A stretch of 64,000 nt of DNA from Sphingobacteriaceae bacterium (GTDB lineage Bacteria; Bacteroidota; Bacteroidia; Sphingobacteriales; Sphingobacteriaceae). The DNA is taken from the NCBI GenBank assembly GCA_014380615.1, contig JACMJM010000025.1, positions 1 to 64,000 of the forward strand, written 5' to 3'. Below are positions 1 through 8,510 of the stretch, one piece after another (position 1 is the stretch's first letter; every line of letters begins with the position of its first letter). Position numbers and translations under genes: made by a program. The notes below the pieces were generated by a model. It ran no database searches. It saw nothing but the letters and a program-made list of their open reading frames with translations, and was not told where the DNA came from.

Positions 1-307
1 AATATTCATGTATCTTTTCGTTATATGTTTGAATTTCAGATACTTAAATATATAAAAAGAACTGGATATTACCTCTTTTTACCTGCCATATTTCTTGTAA
101 AATCTATCTTTTTTATCACTAATTATTAATCGAACTCAGGTTATTAGTGAGGATGTAAACGCATCCGCCGGTTTCCATAGAAGATTAGCTAATCAAAAAA
201 TTTATTTTTCAGAACAGTAGCAACGTATTTGGCCCTTGACCTCATCAAATTCCCCCATTTGCACAGGCAGGAATCTAATACAAGAAATCAAAAAACCCGG
301 TATTTTG
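1..307. other. Left-edge non-coding stretch
   Basis: No convincing gene is seen here. The stretch is AT-rich and lies downstream of the Wzi/RemB-like gene. It contains a short hairpin (115-150) whose right part closely matches one end of the MITE-like element at 63301-63470. No T-rich terminator with a strong GC stem was found just after the stop codon at 308. Confidence 0.5.
115..150. repeat. Hairpin matching an end of the 63.3 kb repeat element
   Basis: The arms TCACTAAT and ATTAGTGA (8 bp) bracket a loop. Positions 127-147 read TTAATCGAAC, then T, then CAGGTTATTA. The same string with two substitutions occurs at 63447-63467, at the right end of a MITE-like element. This suggests a solo end or a truncated copy of a dispersed repeat; a rho-independent terminator is an alternative for the hairpin alone. 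Confidence 0.45.
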
Positions 308-2014
308 TTAAAAATCCTGATACAAATTCCTGAACGAACTCCTTAAGCCAAAAGTAACCCAAGCAGTCTTGTCATCCATTAGCGAGTTTTTCTCATTCCT
401 GAACACCGCACCCAACTCCAGGCGAAGATTGGTTTTTGGATTTAACAGGAACGAGGTCCTTCCGTCGAGGTAAATAAAATCAGTTGCGATGCCTTGTCCC
501 ATGGTATTACCATACAATCCAACCCGGTCATTATACGATTTGAAGATGTCCTTGCCATAACTTACAGCACCAACCGGATTCAATCCGTATTTGGCAATAT
601 TCCCCTGAAGAGAGAACTGAAAACGCTGATAGCTGTAATCGACAATAGCGAGGTATTCTCTAAAATTCGCGCCAAAAGGATGGGCAAGCGGCTGGTTATA
701 GTGACCGTAGCTAAGCACAGAGGTTCGCTGAGAATAAGTATATGGACGAGCAGTATTAAACTCGGCAAGGAAATTCAAACTTTTAATCTTTAAAGCATCG
801 AAGCCCTTCACACCTAATTGAATTCCAAACTTATTCGCCCAGTAGCCGTTGCCGCCGAAAAATTCCTTTGCGGTAAACTCATCTAATATAAACTGTCCGT
901 ATGTAGTAAGGTTCTTAGCGAACTTATACTTTCCGTTAAAGCCCAGCAGAGCATTGTCTGGCGAACCGTTGGCACCCTCAACCGTGCGAAGGAAAATAAT
1001 CGGTGTAACATAGCTTACATCAAACCCACGCCTACCGATTTCATCATTCTTCTGCCAGATGATAGACTCAAATACACCCAGTGAAAGACGCTTGCTCACA
1101 TTCCAATCCAAAAAATGGAAAACCCCGAACTTTCTCCTGAAACCATTTTCATAAGACAACCTAGGTGCCTTAAGATCCTGAAACTGCGCCCAGATGTTCA
1201 CATACCTAACCTGCCCCAAAGTAGTTTCTATTTTAAAGAAAGGGTAATTAGCCGATACATCCGATAAGAGCATAGAACGGTATCCATCGCCTATGAAATT
1301 TTTATCCTGGCCCAGTACAAAGGAGAAATATTTATTTGGAGTATAATTAATAACAGCCGAAGCATAGGCCCAATCTTTATTCGTTCTGGAAGGCCCAAAC
1401 TTATCATTTACCTGGCCTGGGATAACCCCTGTAGCATTTACAAAATTGGTAAGGTAAGCTGGTAAGGCCGCTTGATTCTCGTATGCGCTTGTATAAAACC
1501 TAAACTTTTTCCCGATGTTGCCCTGGATTTGAAAGCCGCGGGTATTCAACCAGGTTGTACGACTGTTACTCTGATCCCGTCCTATCTGGAAATCCGGTAA
1601 AAAATCTATATACACATTATAATCAGGCCGCTCAATTTGGATTAAATGTTCAGCAAAGAGCTTCCGGTATCCCCACGATCGATTGGAAGATGTATCTGTA
1701 AGTAAACTACTTAACGAATCCAGACGGCGGTATTGAAGGCTGTCGTTCGGAAAAACCGGACGGATGGCCGTATGCAGATTCGTATCAATACCATATACGG
1801 TAGAGTTTATTTTCTGATAAAGGTGGTAATCGTAAAGGTAGGTTCGGGATTGAGTGTAAGCCGCAGTCGAAACAAACGAACAGACAAGAAGAAACAAACT
1901 TATTTTACTGTAACTGACAGCACGTCGGCAGACCTGGCCGAGTTTGTGATAAAAATTTTGAGAGAAAAAATAGTCGCCCTTGTTATCCACTAAAAATGGT
2001 GGTTCGATTTTCAT
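308..2014 (-). CDS. Wzi/RemB-like outer-membrane beta-barrel protein (predicted)
   Basis: A 568-residue protein with a hydrophobic export signal at about residues 38-52 ending near AYTQS, so it should leave the cytoplasm. The rest is rich in alternating aromatic and polar residues (repeated YxF/WxF pairs, many N, G and R turns) typical of outer-membrane barrels. The mature N-terminus (YDYHLYQKIN, then TAIRPVF) resembles the Bacteroidota RemB / capsule-assembly Wzi group, whose members help hold or assemble surface polysaccharide. Position just after the capsule operon fits that role. The N-region before the signal core is unusually long (about 37 residues) with no internal Met, so a non-ATG start further in is possible. 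The family call is by recognition only. Confidence 0.55.
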   Translation of the reverse strand: MKIEPPFLVDNKGDYFFSQNFYHKLGQVCRRAVSYSKISLFLLVCSFVSTAAYTQSRTYLYDYHLYQKINSTVYGIDTNLHTAIRPVFPNDSLQYRRLDSLSSLLTDTSSNRSWGYRKLFAEHLIQIERPDYNVYIDFLPDFQIGRDQSNSRTTWLNTRGFQIQGNIGKKFRFYTSAYENQAALPAYLTNFVNATGVIPGQVNDKFGPSRTNKDWAYASAVINYTPNKYFSFVLGQDKNFIGDGYRSMLLSDVSANYPFFKIETTLGQVRYVNIWAQFQDLKAPRLSYENGFRRKFGVFHFLDWNVSKRLSLGVFESIIWQKNDEIGRRGFDVSYVTPIIFLRTVEGANGSPDNALLGFNGKYKFAKNLTTYGQFILDEFTAKEFFGGNGYWANKFGIQLGVKGFDALKIKSLNFLAEFNTARPYTYSQRTSVLSYGHYNQPLAHPFGANFREYLAIVDYSYQRFQFSLQGNIAKYGLNPVGAVSYGKDIFKSYNDRVGLYGNTMGQGIATDFIYLDGRTSFLLNPKTNLRLELGAVFRNEKNSLMDDKTAWVTFGLRSSFRNLYQDF

Positions 2015-2040
2015 CGTTAATATGCTTTTAAAAATGTTCG

Positions 2041-2469
2041 TTACTTTTCAGTATGTTGAAATAATGCCAACGCTTCCCTTGGGTTTAATACCGGCAAAAT
2101 GCTTTTTTTAAAATCTTTTGTATTACGTGTCACGATAAAATCGATTTCCGGCAAACTAAGCGCACAATAATATTGAATTGCATCTTCGTAATCTTTAAAA
2201 TCCGACTTTAAAGAATTTCTGATAATCGCACTTGTTACATCGGCTATCTCGGTCATTTCAGCAAATTCTTCTAACAAACTAATAGCGGCTTTATTACTCA
2301 GGCTTTGCTTCAGGATATAATAGATATTGTTATAGGAAACTGCCGAAATATACAACCGGGCTTCTCTGCTTATGCTAAAATCAAATAATCTGGCGGCATC
2401 TATGGAGAAGGGTTGCCTATTAGCTAAAAAATCAATAACGACATTAGTATCAATAAAAATATTTTTCAT
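2041..2469 (-). CDS. PIN-domain toxin, VapC-like RNase
   Basis: 142 residues with the PIN-fold layout: FIDTNVVIDFLANR at the N-terminus (first catalytic Asp), a central acidic residue, FKDYEDAIQYYCA (two further acidic residues at about 100) and a C-terminal IDFIVTRNTKDF strand. PIN toxins are Mg-dependent endoribonucleases. Its ATG overlaps the stop of the upstream antitoxin gene by 4 bases, the usual arrangement for a translationally coupled toxin-antitoxin pair. All acidic positions expected for activity seem present. The target RNA cannot be told from sequence. Confidence 0.85.
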   Translation of the reverse strand: MKNIFIDTNVVIDFLANRQPFSIDAARLFDFSISREARLYISAVSYNNIYYILKQSLSNKAAISLLEEFAEMTEIADVTSAIIRNSLKSDFKDYEDAIQYYCALSLPEIDFIVTRNTKDFKKSILPVLNPREALALFQHTEK

Positions 2470-2717
2470 CGGGATTTGTATCTTTCCGACAGCGCCAGGC
2501 TCAAATCCGATTTATAGTCATAATCATCAGGCAATGAAATCACTCCCATCATTTTGGCTACCCTGGGAGATAATTTAGATGTTTTTTCTTCCTGACTGGT
2601 TATTGATTTCAAATAGTTCTCAATGATATCGGATAAACTTTTCCCCTGCTGACGGGCATACTTTTTTGCCGAATCAATCACCTGATCCTCCATAGTTAAG
2701 GTAAGTTTCGTTGTCAT
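2466..2717 (-). CDS. DUF6364-type antitoxin partner of the PIN toxin
   Basis: About 83 residues beginning MTTKLTLTMED, then VIDSAKKYARQQGKSLSDIIENYL, which is a ribbon-helix-helix-like DNA-binding start followed by a toxin-binding tail. The DUF6364 family commonly pairs with PIN toxins in Bacteroidota. I chose the ATG at 2717 rather than 2729 because it matches the family start and because a -7 promoter motif at 2738-2745 would put the transcript start very near 2730. Antitoxins of this type usually repress their own operon. It lies just after the capsule operon and may stabilise the region. Confidence 0.8.
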   Translation of the reverse strand: MTTKLTLTMEDQVIDSAKKYARQQGKSLSDIIENYLKSITSQEEKTSKLSPRVAKMMGVISLPDDYDYKSDLSLALSERYKSR

Positions 2718-2737
2718 TACACGTGTCATTTAAAACA

Positions 2738-2745
2738 CAAAGATA
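2738..2745 (-). promoter_or_regulatory. Candidate -7 element for the toxin-antitoxin pair
   Basis: The minus strand reads TATCTTTG, which matches the Bacteroidota -7 consensus TAnnTTTG. It sits about 20 bases before the chosen antitoxin start. No clear -33 TTG was seen at the expected distance. Confidence 0.4.
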
Positions 2746-2849
2746 CGTATTTGTCTTTTATATCAGAATTACTCAGCGGAGATATTGTTCGCTTCAACTT
2801 TATATATATTAAATGTTAAGGGGATTATCACAGACGCTCAAAGACTGGT

Positions 2850-4805
2850 TTACTCAGTAGTAATGGCCTTCAAGCGCGGTTTGGCATCCAGGTCCTCATA
2901 AATAGAGTTTTTGCTTTTAAACTCAGGTACAATTTCCTTCATTTTTATCACCACCTGGCGGTCGTAATACTGGCAGCTCAGATCAATCAGTTCTTCAATC
3001 TCCTTGCTGATAGTTTCAAAATTGTACTCCCTGGTTTTTGCGATCATGATCTTCTCATGATGGGTAGGAAGTGTATTTTCTTTATCGTTCAAAAGCTCTT
3101 CGTATAGTTTTTCACCCGGCCGCAATCCGGAAAACTCAATAGTGATATCCTGGTTAGGGATCAGGCCCGAAAGCCGGATCATCTTTTTGGCTAATTCGAG
3201 AATCTTCACCGACTTACCCATATCGAAGATATAAATTTCACCTCCCTCTCCCATCGAACCGGCTTCCAGCACTAATCGGCAAGCCTCGGGGATGGTCATA
3301 AAATAGCGGGTAATTTCAGGATGGGTAACGGTTATCGGGCCGCCTTTTTCAATTTGCTCTTTAAACCGAGGTATAACCGAGCCGTTAGAACCTAATACAT
3401 TTCCGAAACGAGTGGTGATGAACTTAGTAGGCTTCTTTTCGGTCTTGCCATTCAAATGGCTCAAGCCGTTAGTATAAGTAATGCTATCTTGCTTAAAGGA
3501 GTTAAACAAAGACTGAACAAAAATTTCCGCGATTCGCTTTGAAGCTCCCATAACGTTTGTAGGATTCACGGCTTTATCAGTAGAGATCATCACAAACTTT
3601 TCAGTGCCATATTTGACTGAAAGCTCCGCGATTATATATGTTCCCATCACATTAGTTCGCACTGCCTCTGCCGGGTTATGTTCCATCATCGGAACGTGCT
3701 TATAAGCAGCCGCGTGGTAAACGTAATGAGGCTTAAAGGTTTGAAACAGCGCATCCATGCGGCATTTATCCCTCACATCACCAATAAAGGCGTGGAAAAT
3801 GTTATCCAGGTTCTTATCCTGAAGTTCGAGCTGAAGTTCATGAAGCGGCGTTTCAGACTGATCATTCAGGATAATCATCTGCGGAGAGAAAGCGGCAATC
3901 TGACGAACAATCTCGCTGCCGATAGATCCGGCCGCACCAGTTACCAATACTCTCTTCCCTTTTACCTGGGCTCCAATAATGTCGTTGTGAATTTCAATGG
4001 GCTCACGCTCTAAAAGCTCTTCAATATTCACCTGATGAATCTGTTGCGTATTGATATGGCCGTTAATCCAGTTGGGAACTGGAGGTAAAGTCAACACTTT
4101 GATCCCGTTTTCGAGGCAAAAATCAACAATAGCGTTTTTCCTCTCAGGTGTTATGTTACCTGCTATTAACAGGTCATTGATCTTGTCTTCTAAGATCAAT
4201 GCTTTAAGTTCTCTCGGATGAAATATTTTAATACCGTCTACCACTTTGCCGGATTTCCGCTCATCGTCATCCAGAAAAGCCATCACGTGCATGTTTAGGT
4301 TACGGTCATGATCCAATGTCCTTTTCATTGCTATACCGGTTTCACCTGCCCCATAGATGATAATCTTCCTTCGGCTTAGACTTAGATTTTTTATGTAGAT
4401 GAAGAAATATTTTATTACTACACGATAAGTAATCAATAGCAAAAAGCTGCACAAGCCATTTACAACAAGCACCACGTTACTGATAATGGGGCTCTTATTG
4501 AATGACATGAGAATCAGATTGGTAATAAAGAAGAGAAAGTTGCTTGTCAGGATGGCGAACAAAATTCTGAATGAATCCTGGGCACTAGTATAGCGAATTA
4601 TACCTGCGTAAGTTTTTACGTTGTAAAATACTATGCAGTTGATCACGCTGAATATAAGCAGGTTCCGGCTTAGTTCAGTTATATCAATTTGAGTGATGTT
4701 AAAATTGTACTTTATAAAATAGGCGAAGCAAAGCGAGAACAGACAAAAGAATAAATCCAGACAAAAGATAATCCAACGGGGGACGATGTTAATTCTATTG
4801 AACAT
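2850..4805 (-). CDS. capD: Membrane UDP-GlcNAc 4,6-dehydratase, WbpM/CapD (FlaA1) family
   Basis: 651 residues. Four N-terminal membrane segments (about 11-130) are followed by a first Rossmann unit (YGAGETG, 151-157) and the SDR dehydratase domain starting at TGAAGSIG (289-296). The active site has Ser408, Met419 and Lys423, the SMK triad known for this family in place of SYK. The enzyme removes water from UDP-GlcNAc to give UDP-4-keto-6-deoxy-GlcNAc at the inner membrane. With the WbpV-like reductase (6071-6970) and WbpL-like transferase (5068-6078) it would supply the first sugar (QuiNAc or FucNAc) of the repeat unit. It is separated from the operon by 262 bases and has its own candidate promoter, so it may be expressed independently. 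Confidence 0.9.
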   Translation of the reverse strand: MFNRINIVPRWIIFCLDLFFCLFSLCFAYFIKYNFNITQIDITELSRNLLIFSVINCIVFYNVKTYAGIIRYTSAQDSFRILFAILTSNFLFFITNLILMSFNKSPIISNVVLVVNGLCSFLLLITYRVVIKYFFIYIKNLSLSRRKIIIYGAGETGIAMKRTLDHDRNLNMHVMAFLDDDERKSGKVVDGIKIFHPRELKALILEDKINDLLIAGNITPERKNAIVDFCLENGIKVLTLPPVPNWINGHINTQQIHQVNIEELLEREPIEIHNDIIGAQVKGKRVLVTGAAGSIGSEIVRQIAAFSPQMIILNDQSETPLHELQLELQDKNLDNIFHAFIGDVRDKCRMDALFQTFKPHYVYHAAAYKHVPMMEHNPAEAVRTNVMGTYIIAELSVKYGTEKFVMISTDKAVNPTNVMGASKRIAEIFVQSLFNSFKQDSITYTNGLSHLNGKTEKKPTKFITTRFGNVLGSNGSVIPRFKEQIEKGGPITVTHPEITRYFMTIPEACRLVLEAGSMGEGGEIYIFDMGKSVKILELAKKMIRLSGLIPNQDITIEFSGLRPGEKLYEELLNDKENTLPTHHEKIMIAKTREYNFETISKEIEELIDLSCQYYDRQVVIKMKEIVPEFKSKNSIYEDLDAKPRLKAITTE

Positions 4806-4826
4806 CTAACTGTTTTTTGTGCCTTG

Positions 4827-4834
4827 CAAATATA
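4827..4834 (-). promoter_or_regulatory. Candidate -7 element for capD
   Basis: The minus strand reads TATATTTG, fitting TAnnTTTG, 21 bases before the capD start codon. This supports a private promoter for capD. A -33 element was not recognisable. Confidence 0.4.
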
Positions 4835-5067
4835 AAGGAATTAATATAGTGTAAAGAGTATTTTGCATTATTCTAGGATCGCAGCATTTGTATATCATTT
4901 TAGCCTTTATTATAGTGCCTAGTATAAAATTCAGCCAGCCACAGCGGGATTTAGTGCCAAACCAGGTTTCATACACCCTCTATGTTGCGCAGAACATCCA
5001 ATTACAAATTGTTGGTTAAAAACAACAAAATAAAGCACTAATGTAGTTTCAAAACAACAATTTATAC

Positions 5068-6078
5068 CTACATGCACTTCTCGAGGGGAACTTCCTTTAT
5101 CCCAAACAGACGACTTTTACCTTCAACGATAATCCGCATAAGAATAAAGAGGATTCCGGTAAACAACAGTAATGGAAGTAAGACGTATAAACTATCTTCA
5201 AAATCGGAGTGCTCAGAGACTTGAGTAAGTAAAATTATGTTCAGAACCAATTGTATTAACATGTACAGCCCCGAAACAACCAGGTGTTGCCACTTTCGCT
5301 CGTTCGCCAAATACTGGTAAAAATGCGAACGATGCGCCTTTAAAATATTCTCCTTTCGGATAAGCCTAAATACTATGGTGGTTACAGCATCAAGTCCGTA
5401 AATTAGAAGAAGTACTATAAACAATAAATTTTGTGTCTTAAAAATCAGCTGGCATAACAAAAAGCATATCACAAAAGCGACACTAACACTGCCTACATCT
5501 CCCGCGAAACATTTTGCCGCCTTCCGGAAATTGAAAAAATTAAACACTAGTAAGGATAGTATTATGAAAATGAGCAGGCTTTCTGAAATAAAGGAAACCA
5601 CGAAGTGGTTAACATAAAATAGGCTTACTAGCAGGATTAAGCTGTATCCGCCAGTTATGCCATTGATTCCGTCCATAAAATTGTAGGCATTCACGGCACC
5701 CACGATCAGGATTACTACCAGAGGAAAGGAGTACCATTCAATATCCGGCTTTATCTGGCATATCAATAAACTGATTGCTAAGATATGAAATAGCAAGCGA
5801 ATGCTACTTTTTAACTCTCCGAGATCGTCTATAAAGCTTATTATAGCTATTAATAAGAGTCCTGCGATAAAAGCCGGCAACGAAAAGTCAGAATAAATAA
5901 GCCAGGCCAGGCCAGCTAGAGGAAAAATTATACCCCCGCCCCTGATAGTAACTTTTTGATGAGAACTGCGATGGTTAGGCTCATCTGTGATGGTATACCT
6001 GACAGCAATCCGGAAATAAAAAAGCTCAAAGAGGAATAAGGAAAAAAAAATAATTAAGTAAATAAGTGTCTCAGGCAT
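5068..6078 (-). CDS. Undecaprenyl-phosphate sugar-1-phosphate transferase, WecA/WbpL family
   Basis: 336 residues with about ten membrane segments. Motifs of the polyprenyl-phosphate HexNAc-1-P transferase family are seen in order: NHRSSH and RGGG (35-49), the DDLGE metal site (84-88), NFMDGINGITG (133-143) and AHRSHFYQ near 248. The enzyme moves a HexNAc-1-phosphate from UDP-sugar to undecaprenyl phosphate at the inner membrane and so starts each repeat unit. The family members WbpL/WbcO use FucNAc or QuiNAc donors, and the flanking WbpV-like and WbpM-like genes suggest the same here. It is the last gene of the long operon; its start overlaps the end of the gene before it by 8 bases. Confidence 0.88.
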   Translation of the reverse strand: MPETLIYLIIFFSLFLFELFYFRIAVRYTITDEPNHRSSHQKVTIRGGGIIFPLAGLAWLIYSDFSLPAFIAGLLLIAIISFIDDLGELKSSIRLLFHILAISLLICQIKPDIEWYSFPLVVILIVGAVNAYNFMDGINGITGGYSLILLVSLFYVNHFVVSFISESLLIFIILSLLVFNFFNFRKAAKCFAGDVGSVSVAFVICFLLCQLIFKTQNLLFIVLLLIYGLDAVTTIVFRLIRKENILKAHRSHFYQYLANERKWQHLVVSGLYMLIQLVLNIILLTQVSEHSDFEDSLYVLLPLLLFTGILFILMRIIVEGKSRLFGIKEVPLEKCM

Positions 6079-6970
6079 CTTTAAATGAACGGGCGGTTTT
6101 CAAAATCCCTTCCCGGGTCGACAAAGGTAGTTCCTTTTTTAAAGCGTCTTTAATTTTTTTATTACTTACAACGTAATTCTCGGTGAGCTTCTGAAGACGT
6201 TCTGTGGTTAAGGGGAGGTGCAGTTTATCTCCAATTTTCGCTAAACAAATGATCAAGCTTTTTGGTATGTTTATTAATCGTGGAGTTTTATTTTGGGCCT
6301 GTGCTAATAAAGCCACTACTTCATTTGTCGATAACGACTCATCATCAGCCACATTATAAACCCCGGAAATGATATCACCACCTTCGAAAATCTCCTTGAT
6401 TATAAAACAAAGGTTTTCTACACTTAAAAAAGACCGCTTATTTGAAAAAGAAGCTAATGGGTATGGAATAGCCATAGAAATCAATTTATATAAAAGATTA
6501 AGATTGCCCTTATTACCTGGGCCGTGAATCATACAAGGACGAAGGATATAATATGATTTTCCTTGAGGTAGTGGTTGCTTTTGTATGTATTGTTCAGCTT
6601 TTAACTTGGATTTGCCATAATGTGTCTGCGGAGCAGGCAGGTAGTTTTCTGTCAAAATATCAACTGGAGAATCTGAGACTGCCTTCACCGAACTGATGAA
6701 AAAAAAATTTTCAATGTTAGATCGCAAAAAAGCATCATAAAGTTCTTTAGTCAGCTCGAAATTTGCCTGGTAATAGTCTTCAGGATTGGTAATATTCTTC
6801 AAGTCATGGGCTTTGCCGGCTAAGTGAACAATAGCCTCACAACCTTCATTTGGCAAACAATATGCTTTGTAACGCAGATTAACCAAAATAACTTCGTATT
6901 CATCTTTTAGATATTTAATGAAGTTTGTTCCGACAAAACCGGAGCCCCCAGTAATTACTATCCTTTTCAT
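6071..6970 (-). CDS. NAD-dependent sugar 4-ketoreductase/epimerase, WbpV-like SDR
   Basis: 299 residues, extended SDR fold: TGGSGFVG at 7-14 for NAD binding, HLAGKAHD, FISSVKAV and YGKSK (about 117-121) for the catalytic Ser, Tyr and Lys. WbpV/WbiG-type enzymes reduce UDP-4-keto-6-deoxy-GlcNAc to UDP-QuiNAc or UDP-FucNAc. It sits beside the WecA/WbpL-type transferase and near the WbpM-type dehydratase, which would provide its substrate. Its start touches the end of the GT2 gene before it. Which of the two epimeric products forms cannot be read from sequence. Confidence 0.8.
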   Translation of the reverse strand: MKRIVITGGSGFVGTNFIKYLKDEYEVILVNLRYKAYCLPNEGCEAIVHLAGKAHDLKNITNPEDYYQANFELTKELYDAFLRSNIENFFFISSVKAVSDSPVDILTENYLPAPQTHYGKSKLKAEQYIQKQPLPQGKSYYILRPCMIHGPGNKGNLNLLYKLISMAIPYPLASFSNKRSFLSVENLCFIIKEIFEGGDIISGVYNVADDESLSTNEVVALLAQAQNKTPRLINIPKSLIICLAKIGDKLHLPLTTERLQKLTENYVVSNKKIKDALKKELPLSTREGILKTARSFKDA

Positions 6971-7785
6971 TAGTACCGCAAAAACTTTTTATATACAAGC
7001 TTTAATACCTGCGCAGGCATAAGTCGGGTGAGCACACGTATAATATAATTAGAATAGTACTGACCTAGATTAATATGACCGCTATTTTTCATTTCACGGA
7101 AGACTGCAAGCTCTTCCTTCAAATACGTTAGCCCCCTTCGCTTATAAAAATGCTCTTCTGCAAATCTTGCATATACAAGTATCTCGGGTAAGTTTGCGAA
7201 GATCAACCCATTGATGAACATTTTATGAAACAAGTCAAAATCTTCTGTTTTCCTCAAACCCATATATCCTCCGGTTTTAAGATAGCCTGCTTTTTTAAAC
7301 ATTATGGTAACATGATTCATTGCTTGCCGCCATTTACTATCCTTTAATATGTCTGAATGTGTCAGCTTTACCCTTCTAATGCGGTTAATATCGCCCGGCT
7401 TAGAGATAAATTCCTCTATAAAGCCTCCAATTATATCAACTTCAGGGTTACGTTGCAGGTGCGAAATTTGCAATTCGAATCTATTCGGCACAGAAATATC
7501 ATCTGAATCCATTACTGCTACAGTATCATACTTAGAGCGTAAGATACATTCATGTCTTACTTTACCTGGCCCCCTGTTTTCAGTAAATGGAATAATATTT
7601 ATGAATGAAAAAGGGTTATACAGGCTAATCGTATCGGCAAGATCTTTTTCTATAGGACCATCGATACCAATAATAATTTCTCCTGGTACTAATGTTTGCT
7701 TAATAATACTATCTACTGCATTTTTAAAAAGGACTGGATCATCATTTTTATATACAGAGAGAATTACGGTAAAACTCGAATTCAT
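6970..7785 (-). CDS. Family 2 glycosyltransferase
   Basis: 271 residues from the ATG at 7785, which overlaps the stop of the deacetylase gene as ATGA; an upstream in-frame ATG at 7869 would add 28 unlikely residues. A GT-A fold is shown by FTVILSVYKNDDP near the start, GIDGP, and the AVMDSDDISVP metal-binding DxDD region, with NRGPGKVRHE before it. It should add one sugar from a nucleotide donor to the lipid-linked repeat unit on the cytoplasmic side. The donor is not predictable. Its C-terminal helix cluster is typical for O-antigen transferases. Confidence 0.88.
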   Translation of the reverse strand: MNSSFTVILSVYKNDDPVLFKNAVDSIIKQTLVPGEIIIGIDGPIEKDLADTISLYNPFSFINIIPFTENRGPGKVRHECILRSKYDTVAVMDSDDISVPNRFELQISHLQRNPEVDIIGGFIEEFISKPGDINRIRRVKLTHSDILKDSKWRQAMNHVTIMFKKAGYLKTGGYMGLRKTEDFDLFHKMFINGLIFANLPEILVYARFAEEHFYKRRGLTYLKEELAVFREMKNSGHINLGQYYSNYIIRVLTRLMPAQVLKLVYKKFLRY

Positions 7786-8510
7786 TTCATAAATATTTTC
7801 CTGATACTTGCATATCTTTTTCCAAACACTGCTTTTATTTGTTTTTTTACCAAATCTTCTACAACCCATTTTACCCTTACCCGAGTGGAAGGAAACAAAA
7901 TATCGTTAATAGCATCCATATCCATTTTAGAATTCACAGAATTTCTTGGAATAATCCTATCATTATAATTAAACTGCCCATGCTGTGAAGTAAAGCAAAA
8001 CTCATAGCCCGCCTGAAATACACATTTAATCGTTTCCTCATCATACATCCCAAAAGGTATCGCGAATGATTTTACCTTTATGTTTAACATGTTTTCTATA
8101 GTCGTTTTAGAAACTGCAAGCTCATGTATTTTTTGGTCTATCGTTAATTTAGCAAAATTAGGGTGCGTAAATGAGTGCGAGCCAATTTCCATGCCGTTTG
8201 CATGGAGGTTCTTAACCTGATCCCATGTCATATATTCTGGTTTACCTATAAACGACGGCACGATAAAAAACACCGCCCTGGCATTATGCTTAAGCAAAAT
8301 GGGCAAGGCTATGGAATAATCTGATTCAAATCCATCATCGAAAGTAATAACCCAGGCCTTGTCAGAAGAATTTTCCAATTCTGATGTGGTTACAGCATTG
8401 CTAGCTATTCTTTCTACTAAGTAGCGAAAGTGATCAACATGAACGTCTTCAAACAGTCGTGTTTTGAGGTTAGTAAGTCGGTGTAAGACTACACTATTTT
8501 TTGTTCCCAT
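7782..8510 (-). CDS. NodB-type polysaccharide deacetylase
   Basis: 242 residues with the NodB homology motifs: VITFDDGFESD (DD at 58-59) and SHSFTHPNF (metal-binding His at 112 and 116), then AIPFGMYDE. Family 4 carbohydrate esterases remove N- or O-acetyl groups from sugars. No signal peptide is visible, so it probably acts in the cytoplasm on a lipid-linked sugar or intermediate rather than on finished polymer. It overlaps the upstream acyltransferase-like gene by 17 bases and the downstream GT2 by 4, so translation is likely coupled. Confidence 0.85.
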   Translation of the reverse strand: MGTKNSVVLHRLTNLKTRLFEDVHVDHFRYLVERIASNAVTTSELENSSDKAWVITFDDGFESDYSIALPILLKHNARAVFFIVPSFIGKPEYMTWDQVKNLHANGMEIGSHSFTHPNFAKLTIDQKIHELAVSKTTIENMLNIKVKSFAIPFGMYDEETIKCVFQAGYEFCFTSQHGQFNYNDRIIPRNSVNSKMDMDAINDILFPSTRVRVKWVVEDLVKKQIKAVFGKRYASIRKIFMK

